Shown piece by piece: positions 52,477 to 61,632 of a stretch of DNA of 64,000 nucleotides. Made by a program: the position numbers and the translations under genes. The notes below the pieces were generated by a model. The model searched no databases and was not told the origin of the DNA. It saw only the letters and a program-made list of their open reading frames with translations. The stretch covers positions 121,459 to 185,458 of the forward strand of contig CAUJCR010000012.1 of the NCBI GenBank assembly GCA_963169355.1, in the 5' to 3' direction. Source of the DNA: Bacteroidota bacterium. GTDB lineage: Bacteria; Bacteroidota; Bacteroidia; B-17B0; Aurantibacillaceae. How positions within the stretch are numbered: position 1 is the stretch's first letter; each line of letters begins with the position of its first letter.

Positions 52477-55400
52477 TTATGAGTGTTTTTCTTCATGAGC
52501 TTCTGCTTTAGGCGCTGCCTTAGCATGTTCTTCACGAATCATTGGTTCGTCTTGATTTCTTACTTTTAATAAATAAGACACTGTAGGTTTTACCCCAACT
52601 TCCTCTAATAGATAATAGTTTTTATCATCTGCTCTCCATTTTGTAACTTGAGAGTTTTCATCATTCGCATCACCAAACATAATGGCATTAGTAGGACAAG
52701 CTTGCTGACAAGCTGTTTTAATTGATCCATCTACTAATGGAGTTCCATCTTTTTTAGCAGTTAATTTTCCAGCTTGTACACGTTGAATACACATTGAACA
52801 TTTCTCCATTACCCCACGAGAACGTACTACAACATCCGGATTTAAAACCATACGTCCTAAATCTTGTTGCGCTGGGTTATTTGCAAAATCAGTATTATCG
52901 TTATAGTTAAACCAATTGAAACGACGCACTTTAAATGGACAGTTATTTGCACAGTAACGAGTACCTATACAACGGTTATACGTCATCATATTCAATCCAT
53001 CATTACTATGTGATGTTGCTAATACAGGGCAAACATTTTCACAAGGAGCATGATTACAGTGCTGACACATCATTGGTTGGAAAGTTACTTTCGGATTAGC
53101 CGAAGGATTTTCCATTTCAATATACATTTCCTTAGCGCCAATTCCCTCTTCATGAGCTTTTTGCTTATTCATATCCGAAGTATAGTAACGGTCAATACGT
53201 AACCATTCCATACTTCTAGTCATTGCCACTTCATTTTTTCCTACAACTGCTATGTTGTTTTCCACTTGACAAGCAACCACACATGCCGCACAACCAATAC
53301 AAGAAGTCATATCTATGGTTAAACCCCATTTATGACCTAATCTTTCAAATGAACCGTATAAATCAATTTCATTTACATGTTTCTCGCCACCACCATGCAT
53401 TGGTAAAGTAGCTGGAGGATTAAACACATCTTTATCTAATTTTTTATACTCATTTAAAGATACTTCTCTTAACAGATATTCTTCACGACCCATAATGGTG
53501 TGTTGAATTTGGGTAGAAGCAAATTTGTGTTCGCCTTCTGATTTTGCAATACTTACCGAATAAGCAACATTTTGTAAAGTATCATTTGAAACTGAAACAA
53601 ATGGGTAAGCATTAACTCCTACTCCAAAGGCTACCTTTAATTTCTCGGCTGTACGACCATATCCAATAGCTAAGCCTATTGTTCCAGGAGCTTGTCCTGG
53701 TTGTGGGAACACTGGTAACTTAACTGTTACTCCATTTACCGTCAAATCTACTATTGAACCATAAATTTCTTGACGTAACATTTCGTTTAACCCTAATGCT
53801 TTTACATCAGGAATAGACATAGTAATATAGTTATCCCAAGTTACTTTAGAGATTGGATCTGGTAATTCCATTAACCATGGGTTATTTGATTGATTACCAT
53901 TTCCTAAACCTGTTTTTTCATAGATTGCTAACTCAAACTGCCCGCCTTTAGCTGAAGTGGCAGCAGAAGCGGCAGCGTTATAATCTGGTGTTGGTAAAGT
54001 TTCGGTTGTCGCTACTGACACAGGAGCAGGTGTAACAACAGGCGCTTTTTTAGTTGTATCGTTTGTAATGTCAGCTATAACCGCTGCTACACCAGCTAAT
54101 ATTGGATTACCTGTTGAATCTACAGCCATTGGCGTTTCAACTGGAACATCTTTAACGATATTTACTTTAAGCACACCATCATGTAAGGTATGCGACCAAA
54201 ATGAAGCGAAATCGCCGTATTTTCCTTGTAAAGGGAACACACGGTTATTCCAATATCCTTGTAAATATTTTAAATAATTTGTTTTAGAACCAGACCAAGC
54301 TAATAAAGTATCTTGTACTTGACGAGTACCCTCATGACGAGGTGCAGAGAAAATTTGTTTTATTGTTGGCTGTTGTAATGAATAATGTCCACGCTTAGGA
54401 TTTGCATCACCCCAAGACTCTAAATAATTATTATCAGGGCAAACATAATCAGCTAAGGTTGCAGTTTCATCTAATGTTTGTGCAAAAGAAACTTTTACTT
54501 TTGCTTTTTTATAAGCTGCCTCAAATTTTAAAGAAGCTGGAGCAGTATAAATAGGGTTACAGTTATAAGTAATTAATGTATTTACTTTTCCTGCATTTAA
54601 ATCATTTACTAGGTCAATGAAATCTTTATCATTACCTTGTTTTAAATTGCTATGAAGCTCAACATCTACAGTGCTACCATAGTTATCTAACATTTTATTA
54701 ATTCCATTAACTAATGTTTGACAACCTTCATCATTTAATCCACAAACAACTAATGATTTTCCTTTATTTTCAACTAATTCTTTAGCAATTTTAGAAATCG
54801 CTTTGCTAGCATCAGCATTAGTAATTTTAGCGTCGCTCACTTTGGCATTACCAGTTGCAGCAGCCACTTCGTTAAACAATAACGCAACCACTTTTCCGAA
54901 CTCGGATGGTTTTACCATATAGCGTTCGTCGGCATTTGCACCTGTTAAAGATAAATTTGCCTCAAATGAATAATGCTTACTCATTTCAGGGTTTTCGCGA
55001 GTTACTTTACGGTTCTTAGAATATTGATTTGCAAATTCAATCGGGCTTAACCATGTTCCTAAGAAATCACAAGCTACACTTACAATGGTTTTTGCTTTTG
55101 AAAAATCGTATGAAGAAATAACAGCTTTTCCAAATACATTTTTATTAGCCTTGATTAAAGCTGAATAAGAAATAGCATCGTAAGTTACTAATTTAGTATT
55201 TGGGTATTTAGCACAAAACTCAGCAATAATGGCTTTTGTAGAAGGACTAATAATAGTTGAACTTAAAATAACATTTGAACCTTCGCCTAATGCTTTTACA
55301 ATAGCTCCATCTACATTTTTCCAAGTAGAAGGCTCTCCTTTATGTAATGGGCCTGTAATACGAGCACCATCATATAAACTTAATACAGAAGCTTGAACAC

Positions 55401-55794
55401 GAGCGCTTGTTCCACCATTAGATACTTTTGATAATTCGTTTCCTTCAATTTTGATTGGACGACCTTCGCGAGTTTTTACTAATACAGAAGCGTAATCGTG
55501 CCCATCGTAAAATGTAGATGCGTAGAAGTTAGCAACACCTGGTGTTACTTCCTCTGGCTTTACTACATAGGGAATAGCTTGATTAACAGGAGTCTCACAT
55601 GCAGCTAATGCAACAGCAGCAGTTGAAAAACCCATTACCTTAAGAAAATCCCTACGAGAAGTTCCTTTAGCATCTGTTTCGTTTAAGTCGCCAGTTGGTA
55701 GTTCATGAGCGAACTCATTATTTTTTCTTTGTAAAAATTCAGGACTATCTGATAATTCAGACAAACCTTTCCAGTATTTTTTTGACATAGTCAT
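52477..55794 (-). CDS. actB: Alternative complex III subunit ActB (Mo-oxidoreductase-like plus Fe-S ferredoxin domain)
   Basis: A 1,105-residue fused protein. The N-terminus has TAT-type signal features with a lipobox (SRRDFLKVMGF, then AVALAAC at about 62). Residues about 75-700 resemble a molybdopterin oxidoreductase that lacks the cofactor in known complexes; about 750-1,080 is a ferredoxin domain with CIGCAACVVACQ, CQHCNHAPCENVCP, CANNCPFK and CSMCIQRV...ACQQACP, giving three 4Fe-4S and one 3Fe-4S sites in known complexes. Residues about 545-615 are a low-complexity Ala/Thr/Pro/Val linker inside the oxidoreductase part. It transfers electrons from ActC to ActA hemes. Start at the second Met (MSKKYW) is equally possible. 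Confidence 0.95.
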   Translation of the reverse strand: MTMSKKYWKGLSELSDSPEFLQRKNNEFAHELPTGDLNETDAKGTSRRDFLKVMGFSTAAVALAACETPVNQAIPYVVKPEEVTPGVANFYASTFYDGHDYASVLVKTREGRPIKIEGNELSKVSNGGTSARVQASVLSLYDGARITGPLHKGEPSTWKNVDGAIVKALGEGSNVILSSTIISPSTKAIIAEFCAKYPNTKLVTYDAISYSALIKANKNVFGKAVISSYDFSKAKTIVSVACDFLGTWLSPIEFANQYSKNRKVTRENPEMSKHYSFEANLSLTGANADERYMVKPSEFGKVVALLFNEVAAATGNAKVSDAKITNADASKAISKIAKELVENKGKSLVVCGLNDEGCQTLVNGINKMLDNYGSTVDVELHSNLKQGNDKDFIDLVNDLNAGKVNTLITYNCNPIYTAPASLKFEAAYKKAKVKVSFAQTLDETATLADYVCPDNNYLESWGDANPKRGHYSLQQPTIKQIFSAPRHEGTRQVQDTLLAWSGSKTNYLKYLQGYWNNRVFPLQGKYGDFASFWSHTLHDGVLKVNIVKDVPVETPMAVDSTGNPILAGVAAVIADITNDTTKKAPVVTPAPVSVATTETLPTPDYNAAASAATSAKGGQFELAIYEKTGLGNGNQSNNPWLMELPDPISKVTWDNYITMSIPDVKALGLNEMLRQEIYGSIVDLTVNGVTVKLPVFPQPGQAPGTIGLAIGYGRTAEKLKVAFGVGVNAYPFVSVSNDTLQNVAYSVSIAKSEGEHKFASTQIQHTIMGREEYLLREVSLNEYKKLDKDVFNPPATLPMHGGGEKHVNEIDLYGSFERLGHKWGLTIDMTSCIGCAACVVACQVENNIAVVGKNEVAMTRSMEWLRIDRYYTSDMNKQKAHEEGIGAKEMYIEMENPSANPKVTFQPMMCQHCNHAPCENVCPVLATSHSNDGLNMMTYNRCIGTRYCANNCPFKVRRFNWFNYNDNTDFANNPAQQDLGRMVLNPDVVVRSRGVMEKCSMCIQRVQAGKLTAKKDGTPLVDGSIKTACQQACPTNAIMFGDANDENSQVTKWRADDKNYYLLEEVGVKPTVSYLLKVRNQDEPMIREEHAKAAPKAEAHEEKHS

Positions 55795-55830
55795 TGAGTT
55801 ATATTATCGTGTATTACCGGTTTTATCTTA

Positions 55831-57117
55831 TTAGTAGTGACATTTTCCACAATCAAGTCCACCAATTTTATCAACAGTAAACTTCACATCATGTTGTCCT
55901 TTATATTTTTCTTTAAGTGCCTTATGTAATTTATCATAGTAAGCATTGCCTTCCATTGCTACTTCTGTTTTACGATGACAATCCACACACCATTTCATAG
56001 TAAGTGGAGCTTGTTGTTCTACGGTTGTCATTTTCTTAACATCACCGTGGCAATTAGTACAATCTAACTTACCAACCACAACGTGTTGTTGATGGCTAAA
56101 GTAAACATGATCTGGTAAGTTATGTACTTTAATCCATTTTATTGGATTTTGAGGTTTATCGTAAGTAGCTGTTTCGGTATTATAACCAGCAGCCTCGTAA
56201 ATTTTTGCAATTTCTGTTTCGCCATATTGAGGACCAGAAGAGATACCTTTATGACAGTTCATACAAATATTAACAGTAGGAATACCTGAATGACGAGATT
56301 TTTCTACCGTATAATGGCAATACTGACAAGCAATTTCATTATCGCCTGCATGTAATTTATGAGAGAATTTAATTGGTTGTTCTGGGTGATAACCTTCTTT
56401 TGTGTTCCAATCATAATACACACCTATTCTATAACAAGCATCCCAACAAGATTTCATTCCTATAAAGATTAAGATTAAAACAAACACCCCTACCAAACGA
56501 CGATGACTACTAATCCACTCTTTAACTTCTTGCCAGAAAGTCAACTCTGGCTTTTCAGGAATATTATGTTGGCGGTTATATGAATTTTGTAAAGATTGAC
56601 GTACACTTCTTAATGCACCAATTAATATTGCTATAACAACAATACTTCCTAATAGTAAATATAAAGGGTCGATGCCTTTTGATTTATCTTTAGCTTCATC
56701 ATCAGCTACAACAGCAGTTGTTGCTTTTGCTTCTGCTTTAGGAGCAGGTGGAGCCATAACATAGGCCACTAAGGCTTTTAACTCAGCTTCCGATAAAAAT
56801 TCGAACTCTGACATTGCATCTACACCTCCGTTATCAGCAACTAATTTTTTAGCGTAAGCATCGCCACTTGTAATTAGATTATTGTTGTTTTGTATCCACT
56901 TAAACAACCATTGGTCAGCTGGTTTAGGAACACGATCAGCTAAGCCAGCTAAGCCAGGACCAGTTAATTTTTGATCGGTTAATGTGTGACAAACAGCACA
57001 GTTTTGTTTAAATATTTTAGCTCCATCTTGTGCTTTTAAGCCGAAAGAAAAAGCAAAAAACATGAAAACCGCGCCAAATAAGGATTTTAAAGAGAAATGA
57101 GACATATGATTATGCAT
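55831..57117 (-). CDS. actA: Alternative complex III subunit ActA, hexaheme cytochrome c
   Basis: From ATG 57117 the product is 428 residues with a signal peptide (GAVFMFFAFSFGLKAQ). There are six CxxCH motifs: CAVCH in an N-terminal monoheme cytochrome domain (about 30-120), then, after a membrane span (LYLLLGSIVVIAILIGAL), CQYCH, CMNCH, CTNCH, CVDCH and CGKCH in the pentaheme domain. The pentaheme part is ActA; the additional N-terminal c-type domain is a fusion. It is the first gene of the act-cox block, 36 bases upstream of actB. ATGs at 57162 and 57105 also fit; 57117 is chosen as a compromise before the signal peptide. Confidence 0.93.
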   Translation of the reverse strand: MHNHMSHFSLKSLFGAVFMFFAFSFGLKAQDGAKIFKQNCAVCHTLTDQKLTGPGLAGLADRVPKPADQWLFKWIQNNNNLITSGDAYAKKLVADNGGVDAMSEFEFLSEAELKALVAYVMAPPAPKAEAKATTAVVADDEAKDKSKGIDPLYLLLGSIVVIAILIGALRSVRQSLQNSYNRQHNIPEKPELTFWQEVKEWISSHRRLVGVFVLILIFIGMKSCWDACYRIGVYYDWNTKEGYHPEQPIKFSHKLHAGDNEIACQYCHYTVEKSRHSGIPTVNICMNCHKGISSGPQYGETEIAKIYEAAGYNTETATYDKPQNPIKWIKVHNLPDHVYFSHQQHVVVGKLDCTNCHGDVKKMTTVEQQAPLTMKWCVDCHRKTEVAMEGNAYYDKLHKALKEKYKGQHDVKFTVDKIGGLDCGKCHY

Positions 57118-57150
57118 AGAATTATATCTGATTTTATATGTTTTAGGGCA

Positions 57151-57172
57151 GTTTAATGACACTTTAATGACA
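57151..57172 (-). repeat. 11-bp tandem direct repeat in the act operon leader
   Basis: Two adjacent 11-base units (GTTTAATGACA at 57151-57161 and CTTTAATGACA at 57162-57172, plus-strand reading), 10 of 11 identical. They lie between the candidate -7 box and actA, and could be a regulator-binding site. Confidence 0.4.
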
Positions 57173-57184
57173 AAAAATCCCCGA

Positions 57185-57192
57185 CAAAAATA
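57185..57192 (-). promoter_or_regulatory. Candidate -7 box for the act-cox operon
   Basis: On the minus strand TATTTTTG fits TAnnTTTG. No TTTG at the expected -33 spacing was found, so an activator may be needed. The leader to actA would be about 60 bases. The rest of 57193-57393 is A+T-rich with no gene seen. Confidence 0.35.
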
Positions 57193-57393
57193 ATAGAAGA
57201 ATGGATATGTAGGTCATTTTTTTTGTATTTTATTAACATTATACTCAATTTAAATTCATTCTAAATAAGAGCCTGCTTTTTAATTTTAACAATTTGAAAA
57301 AATTGTCTTCATCAGATTTAGACAAACCTTTATTATTAGCAAATTAACTTCATTTTTACTGCGATAAAATTGTGTTTTTAAGAGCTGTATTTA

Positions 57394-58347
57394 TTAAAAA
57401 ACTTCTTTTGCTACTCGTCTGGTTACATCAGATGTTCCCATTGTGTAATAATGCAAGCAAGACACATCTGCTTTTTTAAGTTCTTTACTTTGTGCTACAC
57501 ACCATTCTACCCCTACTTCTTTAATTGCTTTGTCATCTTTACATTTTTCGAGTTCTACAAATAAATCTTGTGGTAAATCTATATGAAAAATTTTTGGGAG
57601 AGCAATTAATTGTGACTTAGAAGTTAAGATTTTTAGTCCTGGGATGATTGGCACATGAATATCGTTTTGACGACAAGTTTCTACAAAATCAAAAAACTTC
57701 TTATTATCAAAAAACATTTGTGTTACAATATAGTCGGCGCCCGCATCTACCTTTGCTTTCAGCCATTTCATATCGCTGTATAAATTTGGTGCTTCAAAAT
57801 GTTTTTCAGGATATCCTGCTATACCCATACAAAAATTGGTAGGTGTAGCATCCTTCATCTCATCATCTAAATATACACCATTATTCATACCTTTAATTTG
57901 TTTTACCAAATCAATGGCATAATGATGTCCGCCTGGTTCAGGTACAAATTGCGACTCGGTTTTAATACTATCGCCACGTAATGCCAATACATTATCTATT
58001 CCTAAGAATTGCAAATCAATAAGAGCATTTTCAGTTTCCTCTCTGGTAAATCCTCCACAAATTATATGTGGTACAGCCTCCACATCATACTTATTCATAA
58101 TGGCAGCACAAATACCCACTGTACCTGGGCGCTTACGGATACTTACTTTTTCTAGGTATCCACCTTCACGTTTTTTGTATATATATTCTTCGCGATGATA
58201 GGTTACATCAACAAATGCAGGTTTAAATTCCATTAATGGATCAATACTATCATAAATAGATTGAATGCTTTTTCCTTTAAGTGGAGGTAAAATTTCGATT
58301 GAGAATAAGGTTTTTTTCGCAGATTTCAGATGTTCGGTAATTTTCAT
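57394..58347 (-). CDS. metF: Methylenetetrahydrofolate reductase
   Basis: A 317-residue TIM-barrel flavoprotein with MetF features: FSIEILPPLKGKSIQSIY at the start (catalytic Glu in SIEI), VDVTYHREE, CAAIMNKYDVEAVPHIICGG, LRGDS (FAD-binding), PEKHFEAPNLYSDMKWLKAKVDAGADYIVTQMFFD (shown in part as KVDAGADYIVTQMFFD) and IPGLKILTS. It reduces methylenetetrahydrofolate to methyltetrahydrofolate for methionine synthesis. The gene is apparently monocistronic; a TACATTTG box lies upstream at 58367-58374. Confidence 0.95.
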   Translation of the reverse strand: MKITEHLKSAKKTLFSIEILPPLKGKSIQSIYDSIDPLMEFKPAFVDVTYHREEYIYKKREGGYLEKVSIRKRPGTVGICAAIMNKYDVEAVPHIICGGFTREETENALIDLQFLGIDNVLALRGDSIKTESQFVPEPGGHHYAIDLVKQIKGMNNGVYLDDEMKDATPTNFCMGIAGYPEKHFEAPNLYSDMKWLKAKVDAGADYIVTQMFFDNKKFFDFVETCRQNDIHVPIIPGLKILTSKSQLIALPKIFHIDLPQDLFVELEKCKDDKAIKEVGVEWCVAQSKELKKADVSCLHYYTMGTSDVTRRVAKEVF

Positions 58348-58366
58348 ATAGAGTTTAAATAAGCTA

Positions 58367-58374
58367 CAAATGTA
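58367..58374 (-). promoter_or_regulatory. Candidate -7 box for metF
   Basis: On the minus strand TACATTTG is a perfect TAnnTTTG match, 20 bases before ATG 58347. A TTG lies 23 bases further upstream (58398-58400), slightly beyond the usual spacing. Confidence 0.45.
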
Positions 58375-58408
58375 AGTATATCGTAGTTATATTAAAACAA
58401 TTCTTAGA

Positions 58409-59326
58409 CTAAAATCGATATCCTACAGAAAGAGCTAACTTACATGCGTTTATTGGAAAGAATGGCGTTACAAAGTCGTTATAATAAGAGTAAGATGGAT
58501 TAAACCTACTTGGATTATTTTGTATATAATCATTAAAACGCATACCTACTCCTAATAATATAGACATATTAAAGTGTTGATGAAAGCGATATAAAAACCC
58601 ATTTTCGAGTAACACATAATAGCGGTTTAGAACAAAGGCATGGTCAATTTCATAATTCGAAAAATTTTCTAAAATCCCATATTCTCTATAAATTCCATTA
58701 AATTGAGCAATACCAAAGTAGGTACCTATAAAATGTGTAATGGCTCTTTTTTTACTTGTATTATAACGTGTGCTAATACCTGTTTCTATTACTTTTTTAG
58801 TTAAATTTATTAGGCTTCCATATCTATTATTTAAATTCATGTCATTAAAAGTAGGGTTAGCATAGCCAATAACTACAGGTACACATAGTTGAATAAATGC
58901 GTTTGGAAATTCTCGTGTATAGCTTATGCTTAGCTCAGAATTAAAAAATCCTAAGGTGTTAATTGAAATTATATTTTTAGTACTAGTAAGTGTTTCCCAT
59001 TTTTTTAGTTTAAGAGAGTCGGCGTATTGCGCTTTTCTTACATGCTCATTATTTGCTTCGAAGTAATAAGGTGTATAATAAGGCACTGGCGTATTAATCA
59101 CTTCATGTATTCCATTTTGATAAATAATTAAAGCAACCTCATTTTTTAATATGGTAATGATGGGGCCATCTTGATAAGTATATAATTTATATTTAATCTC
59201 AAGAGGAGTAATTTCTAATATTTTGGTTTCTAATTTAGTATTATCCATTTTATACAATATATCTTGCGCACATATTACATACGTCCAAAGAAACATTAAA
59301 ATGGTTATATTACTTTTTATATTCAA
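58409..59326 (-). CDS. Envelope protein of a repeated local family, copy 3
   Basis: A 305-residue product with a signal peptide (NITILMFLWTYVICAQ) and, right after, the same beta domain as in the two genes at 23555 and 24410: DILYKMDNTKLETKILEIT, EIKYKLYTYQDGPI and VALIIYQNGIHEVI. The remaining part has aromatic strands (SELSISYTREFP, LCVPVVIGYANP) and ends in ACKLALSVGYRF, typical of an outer-membrane barrel. The start is TTG. Divergent from icd and upstream of metF on the same strand. Function unknown. Confidence 0.6.
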   Translation of the reverse strand: MNIKSNITILMFLWTYVICAQDILYKMDNTKLETKILEITPLEIKYKLYTYQDGPIITILKNEVALIIYQNGIHEVINTPVPYYTPYYFEANNEHVRKAQYADSLKLKKWETLTSTKNIISINTLGFFNSELSISYTREFPNAFIQLCVPVVIGYANPTFNDMNLNNRYGSLINLTKKVIETGISTRYNTSKKRAITHFIGTYFGIAQFNGIYREYGILENFSNYEIDHAFVLNRYYVLLENGFLYRFHQHFNMSILLGVGMRFNDYIQNNPSRFNPSYSYYNDFVTPFFPINACKLALSVGYRF

Positions 59327-59377
59327 CTACTTATGTTTTATACCCTAAAAATAGGATAAATATTTTAATTCATATAA

Positions 59378-59408
59378 TTTGCTCTACGATAATATATTTA
59401 TAAATTTG
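59378..59408 (+). promoter_or_regulatory. Bacteroidota-type promoter of icd
   Basis: TTTG at 59378-59381, 19 bases, then TAAATTTG at 59401-59408: both boxes match the -33/-7 consensus with correct spacing. The leader to ATG 59445 would be about 30 bases. Confidence 0.65.
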
Positions 59409-59444
59409 GCTAACTTTTTTGAAACTATTTAAAACCCTAAACTT

Positions 59445-60677
59445 ATGAGCAAAATAAAAGTAGCCAATCCGGTTGTAGAATTAGACGGAGATGAGATGAC
59501 TCGTATCATCTGGAAATTTATTAAAGACAAATTAATTATTCCTTATTTAGATGTAGACATTAAGTACTACGATTTGGGTATGGAGTATCGTGATAAAACA
59601 GACGATCAGGTTACAATAGATGCGGCTGAAGCTATAAAAAAATATGGCGTAGGTATTAAGTGTGCCACCATTACACCTGACGAGGCACGCGTGAAAGAGT
59701 TTAACTTAAAACAAATGTGGAAATCACCTAATGGTACTATTCGTAACATTTTAGATGGTACAGTGTTTCGTGAGCCTATTGTTTGTAAAAATGTACCTCG
59801 ATTAGTTAGTAATTGGACAGCTCCAATTATTGTTGGTCGTCATGCCTTTGGTGATCAATACCGTGCAACTGATATGGTATTAAAAGGTAAAGGTAAATTA
59901 ACTATTACATTTACACCCGAAGGTGGCGGAGAACCAGTAACACACGAAGTATATAACTTTAAAGGCAATGGTGTAGCTATGGGTATGTATAATACCGAAG
60001 AGTCTATTCGTGGTTTTGCACATTCTTGTTTTAACATGGCATTAAGCAAAAAATGGCCTTTATATTTATCTACTAAAAATACCATTTTAAAAAAATACGA
60101 TGGTTTCTTTAAAGATATCTTCCAAGAAATTTATGAGAAAGATTATAAGTCGAAATTTGAAGCAGCTGGTATTGTGTATGAGCACCGTTTAATTGATGAT
60201 ATGGTAGCCTCGGCTTTAAAATGGAATGGAAACTTTGTGTGGGCTTGTAAAAACTATGATGGCGATGTTCAGTCAGACTCAGTAGCACAAGGATTTGGTT
60301 CATTAGGATTAATGACATCGGTACTTGTTACACCAGATGGTAAAATTATGGAAGCAGAAGCTGCACATGGTACAGTTACACGCCACTACCGCGACCACCA
60401 AGCAGGAAAACCAACCTCTACTAATCCTATCGCTTCGATATTTGCGTGGACACGTGGCTTAGAGTTTCGTGGAAAATTAGATGGTAACCAAGAATTAATT
60501 AACTTTTGTCATGCCCTTGAACAAGTATGTATTGAAACTGTAGAGAGTGGAAAAATGACTAAAGACTTAGCGGTGTGTGCACATGGAAATAATGTAAAAC
60601 ATGGTGAACATTACTTATATACCGAAGAGTTTTTAGATGCTATTGATGTAAATTTAAAGAAAAAGTTAGGTAAATAA
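59445..60677 (+). CDS. icd: NADP-dependent isocitrate dehydrogenase (eukaryotic-type, IDH1/2 class)
   Basis: A 410-residue protein of the short homodimeric NADP-IDH class. It has [58 protein letters not shown] (part), [58 protein letters not shown] (part) and [15 protein letters not shown] with [17 protein letters not shown]. It oxidises isocitrate to 2-oxoglutarate in the citric acid cycle and makes NADPH. It is 10 bases upstream of a NifU-like scaffold gene and has its own promoter. Confidence 0.96.
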   Translation: MSKIKVANPVVELDGDEMTRIIWKFIKDKLIIPYLDVDIKYYDLGMEYRDKTDDQVTIDAAEAIKKYGVGIKCATITPDEARVKEFNLKQMWKSPNGTIRNILDGTVFREPIVCKNVPRLVSNWTAPIIVGRHAFGDQYRATDMVLKGKGKLTITFTPEGGGEPVTHEVYNFKGNGVAMGMYNTEESIRGFAHSCFNMALSKKWPLYLSTKNTILKKYDGFFKDIFQEIYEKDYKSKFEAAGIVYEHRLIDDMVASALKWNGNFVWACKNYDGDVQSDSVAQGFGSLGLMTSVLVTPDGKIMEAEAAHGTVTRHYRDHQAGKPTSTNPIASIFAWTRGLEFRGKLDGNQELINFCHALEQVCIETVESGKMTKDLAVCAHGNNVKHGEHYLYTEEFLDAIDVNLKKKLGK

Positions 60678-60687
60678 TTAAGTACAG

Positions 60688-60924
60688 ATGAATCAGGAAC
60701 TATTTAACAGAGTTGAGGAAGCCTTAAAAACTATTCGCCCCTATTTAGAGGCTGATGGTGGTGATGTAGAGTTAATAGATGTAGAAGACAATATCGCAAA
60801 ATTGGAATTAAAAGGTGCTTGTAGTACTTGTAGCATGAGTCAAATGACAATGAAAGCTGGTATTGAAGAATCTATTAAAAGAGCGGTTCCTGAAATTATT
60901 GGTGTTAGAGCCATAAATATTTAA
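60688..60924 (+). CDS. NifU-like Fe-S cluster scaffold (C-terminal domain)
   Basis: A 78-residue protein equal to the C-terminal NifU domain: VEEALKTIRPYLEADGGDVELIDV, LELKGACSTCSMSQMTMKAGIEE, IKRAVPEIIGV. The CSTC pair binds a transient 4Fe-4S cluster and delivers it to apo-proteins, which here could include the many Fe-S proteins encoded nearby. It is 10 bases downstream of icd and followed by a terminator. Confidence 0.93.
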   Translation: MNQELFNRVEEALKTIRPYLEADGGDVELIDVEDNIAKLELKGACSTCSMSQMTMKAGIEESIKRAVPEIIGVRAINI

Positions 60925-60946
60925 TCATAGGTGATTGAAGTAATAT

Positions 60947-60980
60947 AAACGAGGCTAATTTATCAATTAGCCTCGTTTAT
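60947..60980 (+). terminator. Intrinsic terminator after the NifU-like gene
   Basis: A perfect 14-bp inverted repeat (60947-60960 and 60965-60978, loop TATC), core CGAGGCTAATT, then a T-rich end. It lies 22 bases after the stop and closes the icd-nifU operon. Confidence 0.85.
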
Positions 60981-61013
60981 TATTCTGCAGTTATACAAGC
61001 ACATAAGTTTCTT

Positions 61014-61068
61014 TTACGATGCTTTTGGCGTCAAAAGTATCCAAAACCGTTTTATTTTTCGGAAGGAT
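61014..61068 (+). repeat. 55-bp direct repeat, copy 1
   Basis: Matches 61331-61385 at 53 of 55 positions by eye. It includes the stem GATGCTTTT/AAAAGTATC (G-U in this copy). The gap 60981-61632 has no gene; it is built of this and the following repeats, with nothing recognised in 61396-61632. Confidence 0.8.
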
Positions 61069-61120
61069 ATTTTTGTTTTCTGCACGCTTTCCTCCACCAA
61101 ACAAAATCGCTGATTCAAAT

Positions 61121-61153
61121 TATGCTATTCCGGTTAGCGCCATGGCATTTTAA
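61121..61153 (+). repeat. 33-bp dispersed repeat, copy 1
   Basis: Identical over 33 bases to 63501-63533. It begins TATGCTATTCCGGTTAGC, contains the palindrome GCCATGGC, and ends in TTTTAA. In this copy the sequence after TTAA is interrupted by the hairpin insertion. Confidence 0.85.
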
Positions 61154-61269
61154 AATTTCACGTAAAAATCAAATATTATCAAATGCGTTGGGCTGAGCGA
61201 AGATTGTTCGGGCTGTTCGCGTAGCGATTCGAACAATCAGATTGATGATATGCAGATTTTAGTGAAATT
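61154..61269 (+). mobile_element. 116-bp MITE-like hairpin insertion with TTAA flanks
   Basis: The element begins AATTTCAC and ends GTGAAATT, perfect 8-bp inverted ends that extend imperfectly (ACGTAAAAATC versus GATTTTAGT). TTAA lies directly on both sides (61150-61153 and 61270-61273). The middle holds a perfect 9-bp inverted pair GATTGTTCG/CGAACAATC enclosing TCGC-GTA-GCGA. The same flanking sequence without the insert is present at 63527-63540, so this looks like an insertion with target duplication. It has no ORF. Confidence 0.6.
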
Positions 61270-61270
61270 T

Positions 61271-61320
61271 TAAGAAGCCTTGAATTCTTGTTTCTTTAGT
61301 TTCAAGACAAAAGAAATGAA
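61271..61320 (+). repeat. Dispersed hairpin repeat, copy 1
   Basis: TAAGAAGCCTTGAA, then TTTCAAGACAAAAGAAATGAA. It matches 63531-63570 except for about ten extra bases in the middle here. In the other copy it follows the 33-bp repeat directly. Confidence 0.7.
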
Positions 61321-61330
61321 GAAAATTTCG

Positions 61331-61385
61331 TTACGATACTTTTGGCGACAAAAGTATCCAAAACCGTTTTATTTTTCGGAAGGAT
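61331..61385 (+). repeat. 55-bp direct repeat, copy 2
   Basis: Second copy of the 61014-61068 unit. Its stem GATACTTTT/AAAAGTATC (61335-61343 and 61350-61358) is fully paired, with loop GGCGAC. Confidence 0.8.
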
Positions 61386-61632
61386 TTTTTGTTTGCAGCC
61401 CATTTTTCATCCGCTAAACAAAACCACTAACATTAATCAAAAGTAGTCTATAGGATTTCTATTACAAGTGAAAATAAACTACAGTCATCATACGAGCAGC
61501 GAAGTTATAAAATACGAAGTTATTAGTCAGTAATTCTTTAGATCCATTTTGAATAAGTATAATGCCATATCATTTGCAACAAAAATCTATAATATATATG
61601 TCGTAGAGACCTTTTAGAAGTATAATTTAATT

